DNA of 64,000 nucleotides, from assembly GCF_900103345.1 (NCBI RefSeq), contig NZ_LT629702.1:3472001-3536000 (forward strand), in the 5' to 3' direction. Origin of the DNA: Pseudomonas azotoformans (GTDB lineage: Bacteria; Pseudomonadota; Gammaproteobacteria; Pseudomonadales; Pseudomonadaceae). Positions 61,016 to 64,000 of the stretch are shown piece by piece (position 1 is the first letter of the stretch; each line of letters starts with the position of its first letter). The notes beneath the pieces were generated by a model. The model saw nothing but the letters and a program-made list of their open reading frames with translations, had not been told where the DNA came from and did not search any database. Both the position numbers and the translations under genes were made by a program.

Positions 61016-62251
61016 TCATTGCACCGCGATACTCTTGGCCAGTCCTGCCGTCCACGCCGCAGTCATCTTCTCCCCTACCACCGCGAATTCAGGGTGAGTG
61101 CTTTGATACGCTGAAAGCTCTGCCATCGCGCGGGTCATGCCGTCTTGCACGCTGGCTAGCAGTTCGTTGCAACGTGCCTCGGACAAGCCGCACGAGCTGC
61201 GCCCGAACTGGACCAGCATCTTGCGCTTGGGCCAGGCCTTCGAACCTCCGAGCAACAAGCCCATGATGTCGTTGCCGCTGTACACGGTGGTGGTCACCAG
61301 GTCGTAAGCCGGTGCCAGCCAAACGTCCGCATCCTCTGCGCAATTCTCATACAGCAAGCCGAAGTTTTTCAGGTGAGCGTCACCGTTCTGGATGCCAGCA
61401 GAAAGTGCCACCATCAAGAAGAAGTCTTCCAGCGTTCTGGTGACACGGCTGGGCGTGACAAATGACCTGATCAGCTTCGCGCATCCCTGGTAGCTTCCGT
61501 CATACTTCTTCGCGGTTCCCCATCCCGATAAAACGCACATATCCTCAAATCCGAGGTAGGCGCTTTCGCTGATGTCGAACCGTTTCACCACCAGGAATTT
61601 CCCGTGTTGGCTGAGCTGGATCTCAGGCACTTCAAGACCACAATGGAATGCGGCCCGCATGCAGAAAAATTCATTGGCCGCCAATTGCGGAAAATCAGAT
61701 TCGCTGAACGCCTTCACCAGGTGAGTCGCACCTCGATGGGTGAGACGCTCAACACCGGAGTTCATGTCGTCAGCGTCGCGTACCAACACCTTGGGTTGAA
61801 CACCCGACACCCCCGAGTAGGCGGCGTAGGTTTTCAGAAGGTCAACAAACAAGTCTTTGGCTCCGTCATAGACCAACAGCTCGGAAAGCTTGACCTCGGG
61901 CAGTGACTCGCCAGCCGCGTCATGAGCAACGGTGATACGCCCCAACTGATGCGGGCCTACAATGCCCAACAACGCGAAGTCATCAAAGCCGCGCACCGAC
62001 TTGCTGAAGCGTCGCACAAGTTCGTCCTTGAGATGCCCCTCGGGGATGTGCATCTCGAACAAAGGGTGAACGCCATACTCCCAGTTGTAGCTTTCCAGGC
62101 GCACCGGCATGGTCAGGGAGACGGCATTCTCTTCGCTGACAGTGTCGTTATATGAGAAAACTGTATCGCGGCGGTTCTCCTCTCCCCGCCCGAGCGTTCC
62201 CGCAGGCACGCCGCCTACGCCGATATAGAGCCGCTCACGTTGACTAGTCAT
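61016..62251 (-). CDS. hipA: HipA-family type II toxin (Ser/Thr kinase)
   Basis: Kinase toxin; E. coli HipA phosphorylates GltX and causes dormancy. The 411-residue protein keeps the family's active-site pieces: the Gly-rich loop GVSGVQPK (147-154, Ser149 the likely autophosphorylation residue), THLVK (177-180), VVKRFD (221-226), the catalytic NGDAHLKN (289-296, Asp291), and APAYDL (Asp317, metal binding). It therefore looks active. The start overlaps the end of hipB by 8 bases. It ends convergently against treR. Confidence 0.9.
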   Translation of the reverse strand: MTSQRERLYIGVGGVPAGTLGRGEENRRDTVFSYNDTVSEENAVSLTMPVRLESYNWEYGVHPLFEMHIPEGHLKDELVRRFSKSVRGFDDFALLGIVGPHQLGRITVAHDAAGESLPEVKLSELLVYDGAKDLFVDLLKTYAAYSGVSGVQPKVLVRDADDMNSGVERLTHRGATHLVKAFSESDFPQLAANEFFCMRAAFHCGLEVPEIQLSQHGKFLVVKRFDISESAYLGFEDMCVLSGWGTAKKYDGSYQGCAKLIRSFVTPSRVTRTLEDFFLMVALSAGIQNGDAHLKNFGLLYENCAEDADVWLAPAYDLVTTTVYSGNDIMGLLLGGSKAWPKRKMLVQFGRSSCGLSEARCNELLASVQDGMTRAMAELSAYQSTHPEFAVVGEKMTAAWTAGLAKSIAVQ

Positions 62252-62489
62252 GGATATTCTCCGATTTCAGCTCATCAAGGGTCTTGCGCCGACGTTTGGG
62301 GATGGCCGTCAACTCATATCCCAAGCCCTCAAGAATGGCTGCGACCTTGCGAATCCCCACTTCCGGGATGGTATTGTTCTCAATCCCCGAGATGGTGGCG
62401 CGACTCATGCCATGCCGTTGTGCGAGCTGGCTTTGTGAAAGGCCAGCAGCTTTGCGCAGGCTCTTGATCAGTATTCCTAAATCATTCAT
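62244..62489 (-). CDS. hipB: HipB-type antitoxin (XRE family)
   Basis: 81-residue helix-turn-helix protein starting MNDLGILIKSLRKAAGLSQSQLAQRHGMSRATISGIENNTIPEVGIRKVAAILEGLGYEL (the HTH is residues about 14-40), with a lysine/arginine-rich tail. ATG at 62489 is preferred: an earlier ATG at 62525 would put three palindromes (62497-62540) inside the coding sequence. Its stop overlaps the hipA start, as usual for this pair. Confidence 0.85.
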   Translation of the reverse strand: MNDLGILIKSLRKAAGLSQSQLAQRHGMSRATISGIENNTIPEVGIRKVAAILEGLGYELTAIPKRRRKTLDELKSENIHD

Positions 62490-62496
62490 ATCAAAA

Positions 62497-62540
62497 TGCA
62501 TCCAATGCAATGCAAATTTGCACAATATTGCATTAATGCA
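62497..62540. promoter_or_regulatory. Triple TGCA-armed palindrome: likely hipBA operator
   Basis: Three short palindromes in 44 bp directly upstream of hipB: TGCATCCAATGCA (62497-62509), TGCAAATTTGCA (62511-62522) and TGCATTAATGCA (62529-62540). HipB dimers bind similar inverted repeats in other species and repress the operon. The region is AT-richer than its surroundings. Confidence 0.6.
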
Positions 62541-62702
62541 CCCTATACGATGCGCGGAGTTTTGAATAGTGCTTCATCCACGCGCGGCTGGTTGAGCGCT
62601 CGCGCACCAGAAATACAAACCAGCGGCCATAGCTGCCTTGATTCAGCCTGGAACCGCGCCGCCAATGCCGACGACTTCAATGCCAATGACGTGTTATGAA
62701 AC

Positions 62703-63569
62703 ATGATGAGTAGATACTTTCCCCGCCGTCGGACATTGGCCTTCTTCTACAAAGCCTGGATGGTGATGGCCAGCGCGCTTCTCATCGCCTGCCAATCGCC
62801 GCGCGAGGCTCTGCAACAACTGGCTGAGAAGCACCATCGACAATGGGAGGTCCTGCCGGGACAGCACTTTCCTCTCTTCATACTTGCTCCGCACACTGCA
62901 GAAAAGATGACTCGCCTGCGTGTCTACCTGGAAGGCGATGGTCATTCCTGGGCGACGGCCACTCAACCCAGCCTGGATCCGAGCCCGCACAATCTGTTGG
63001 TACCACGGCTGGCGATCAATGATCCGACACCAAATGCGTACCTGGCACGCCCCTGCCAGTTCGTCATGGTCGCTACCTGTCAATCGGCACTCTGGACCCA
63101 TCGACGATTCTCTCAGGAAGTGGTCACAAGCCTCAGCCAGGCGCTGGATCAATTAAAACAGCGCTATGGCAACAGTGAGTTCGAACTGGTCGGGTACTCC
63201 GGTGGTGGCGCGCTCGCATTACTGTTAGCGGCACAGCGCAATGACGTTACCCAGGTGCAAACCCTTGCTGGCAATCTCAGTCCACGCCTGTGGGCGACGA
63301 TGAAAGGCCTGTCGCCACTCGACGGTTCACTGGATCCGCTGGACTATCGTAGTCGACTCGCCTTGTTGCCCCAGCGTCATCTCATCGGCGAAGCAGACCT
63401 GATCGTTCCAAGTCGTTTGGCGGACAGATATCAACAGGCACTTGACTCGCCCCTCTCCGAATTCGTTCATGTACCGGGAGCAAGTCATGACAGGGGGTGG
63501 GAAGCAACATGGAGCCGATGGGATAAAACGCCATTGATGCATGAGAATCCTGAAATTAGGGGACGGTAG
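62703..63569 (+). CDS. Lipoprotein alpha/beta hydrolase
   Basis: A 288-residue protein with a lipoprotein signal (basic N-terminus MSRYFPRRR, hydrophobic helix, lipobox LLIAC, Cys30). The alpha/beta-hydrolase fold has nucleophile Ser in GYSGGGALAL (near residue 165), Asp in GEADLIVPSRLADRY, and His in GASHDRGW. The catalytic triad is complete; the substrate is unknown. It is divergent from hipBA and probably unrelated to it. A second in-frame ATG lies one codon downstream. Confidence 0.82.
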   Translation: MMSRYFPRRRTLAFFYKAWMVMASALLIACQSPREALQQLAEKHHRQWEVLPGQHFPLFILAPHTAEKMTRLRVYLEGDGHSWATATQPSLDPSPHNLLVPRLAINDPTPNAYLARPCQFVMVATCQSALWTHRRFSQEVVTSLSQALDQLKQRYGNSEFELVGYSGGGALALLLAAQRNDVTQVQTLAGNLSPRLWATMKGLSPLDGSLDPLDYRSRLALLPQRHLIGEADLIVPSRLADRYQQALDSPLSEFVHVPGASHDRGWEATWSRWDKTPLMHENPEIRGR

Positions 63570-63871
63570 GACCGCTTAAAACACCGAAATACCATTCCCC
63601 CCAGTACCTGACCGACCGCGACAACAACAATGACCTAAAAGTTTCGTTTATTGCTCAATTACCCCACACAGCCGCAAAAAATAATGGCAACTTCGCATTT
63701 TTTAGATTTTTTTCGTCACTCATTCTTTTTATGATGAATTGTCCTACACGCATCGTGTAAATTCGCAGGCGCTTGAATCAGCAATTCACTGACAAGCTGG
63801 CAGGGATGCCTAAAACAGACGCTGACGCGTGGGCTGTTCCCTGTCAGTTTCTGCCCTGTAAGGATACTACC
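63570..63871 (+). other. Intergenic region, 302 bases
   Basis: No coding frame of note and no clear terminator for the hydrolase. Bases 63690-63735 are notably AT-rich (runs of T around TTTTTTAGATTTTTTT), in contrast to the rest of the window. I see no convincing -10/-35 pair. Confidence 0.4.
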
Positions 63872-64000
63872 TTGAACATTTCCCACCTGCGCCGCTCGTT
63901 GTTGCCGCTGTCCGTCGCGGCTGCTACTGCGACAGCACATGCCGTACCCGCTCCCGACTTGAACCACGACCTGAGCACAGGGGCATACAGCAGCTCCGGT
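63872..64000 (+). CDS. N-terminus of an exported protein, cut by the right edge
   Basis: TTG at 63872, preceded by AAGGA at 7 bases, opens a frame that stays open to base 64000 (43 codons). The translation begins MNISHLRRSLLPLSVAAATA, a classic signal peptide, with probable cleavage near AHA, followed by VPAPDLNHDLSTGAYSSSG. The mature protein cannot be classified from this fragment. The TTG start is unusual but the ribosome site is the only good one nearby. Confidence 0.6.
   Translation, partial: MNISHLRRSLLPLSVAAATATAHAVPAPDLNHDLSTGAYSSSG

Overview
The window reads as a chromosomal segment of a Pseudomonas of the P. fluorescens group. The evidence is GC-rich coding DNA, Pseudomonas-type gene sets (groESL next to fxsA, mprF with its VirJ-like partner, dsbC-hom-thrC, DUF3509, an alkyltransferase-like gene beside ampG), and thirteen REP doublets (REPINs) with arms of the GTGGGAGGGGGCTTGCC type found in P. 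fluorescens genomes. Almost everything is core-genome content. The more accessory parts are two sugar PTS loci and a hipBA toxin-antitoxin locus. I found no prophage, insertion sequence, integron or CRISPR array.

Layout. 1-4440 (minus): groEL (cut by the left edge), groES with a candidate heat-shock promoter, fxsA, a HugZ-like haem-utilisation-type protein and a DUF481 protein. 4595-9397 (plus): alkyltransferase-like protein, ampG, proS and a lipoprotein. 9528-11262: dinB with an upstream LexA box, then two almost identical initiator-tRNA transcription units. 11504-15426 (plus): mprF and a VirJ-like alpha/beta hydrolase. 15563-17965 (minus): recJ and a YaeQ-family gene. 18102-21142: a CaiB/BaiF CoA-transferase coupled to a periplasmic binding protein, a DUF3509 gene and a 66-residue membrane protein. 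21231-25909 (minus): xerD, dsbC, hom, thrC. 26034-30102 (minus): thioesterase, then rpsP-rimM-trmD-rplS and ffh. 30323-34041 (plus): ypjD-like, corB/yfjD-like and an MHS-family transporter. 34144-37400 (minus): purT, VUT transporter, gamma-carbonic anhydrase with DUF1289, CoA pyrophosphatase. 37547-38616 (plus): Nudix hydrolase and L,D-transpeptidase.

Two PTS loci dominate the right half. At 38732-46021 (plus) a GntR regulator, nagA, an SIS-type glucosamine-6-phosphate deaminase, an EIIA-HPr-EI fusion and NagE form a self-contained N-acetylglucosamine uptake and catabolism operon. Its promoter spacer is filled by a probable operator, and a second inverted operator copy lies seven helical turns upstream. 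At 52457-60999, treR (plus) diverges from treB-treC-porin-EIIA-HPr-EI-EIIB-like (minus), a trehalose system with two identical TreR-type operators. Each locus has its own EI/HPr/EIIA chain. Each also carries an EIIB-like domain without the phosphorylatable cysteine: as a C-terminal appendage of NagE, and as a 92-residue stand-alone protein in the trehalose operon. This pair is the most interesting uncharacterised feature I can support. purL, a YqfO-like gene and mltF lie between the loci.

The right end holds hipBA with three TGCA-armed palindromes upstream of hipB, a lipoprotein alpha/beta hydrolase, and the start of an exported protein cut by the window edge.
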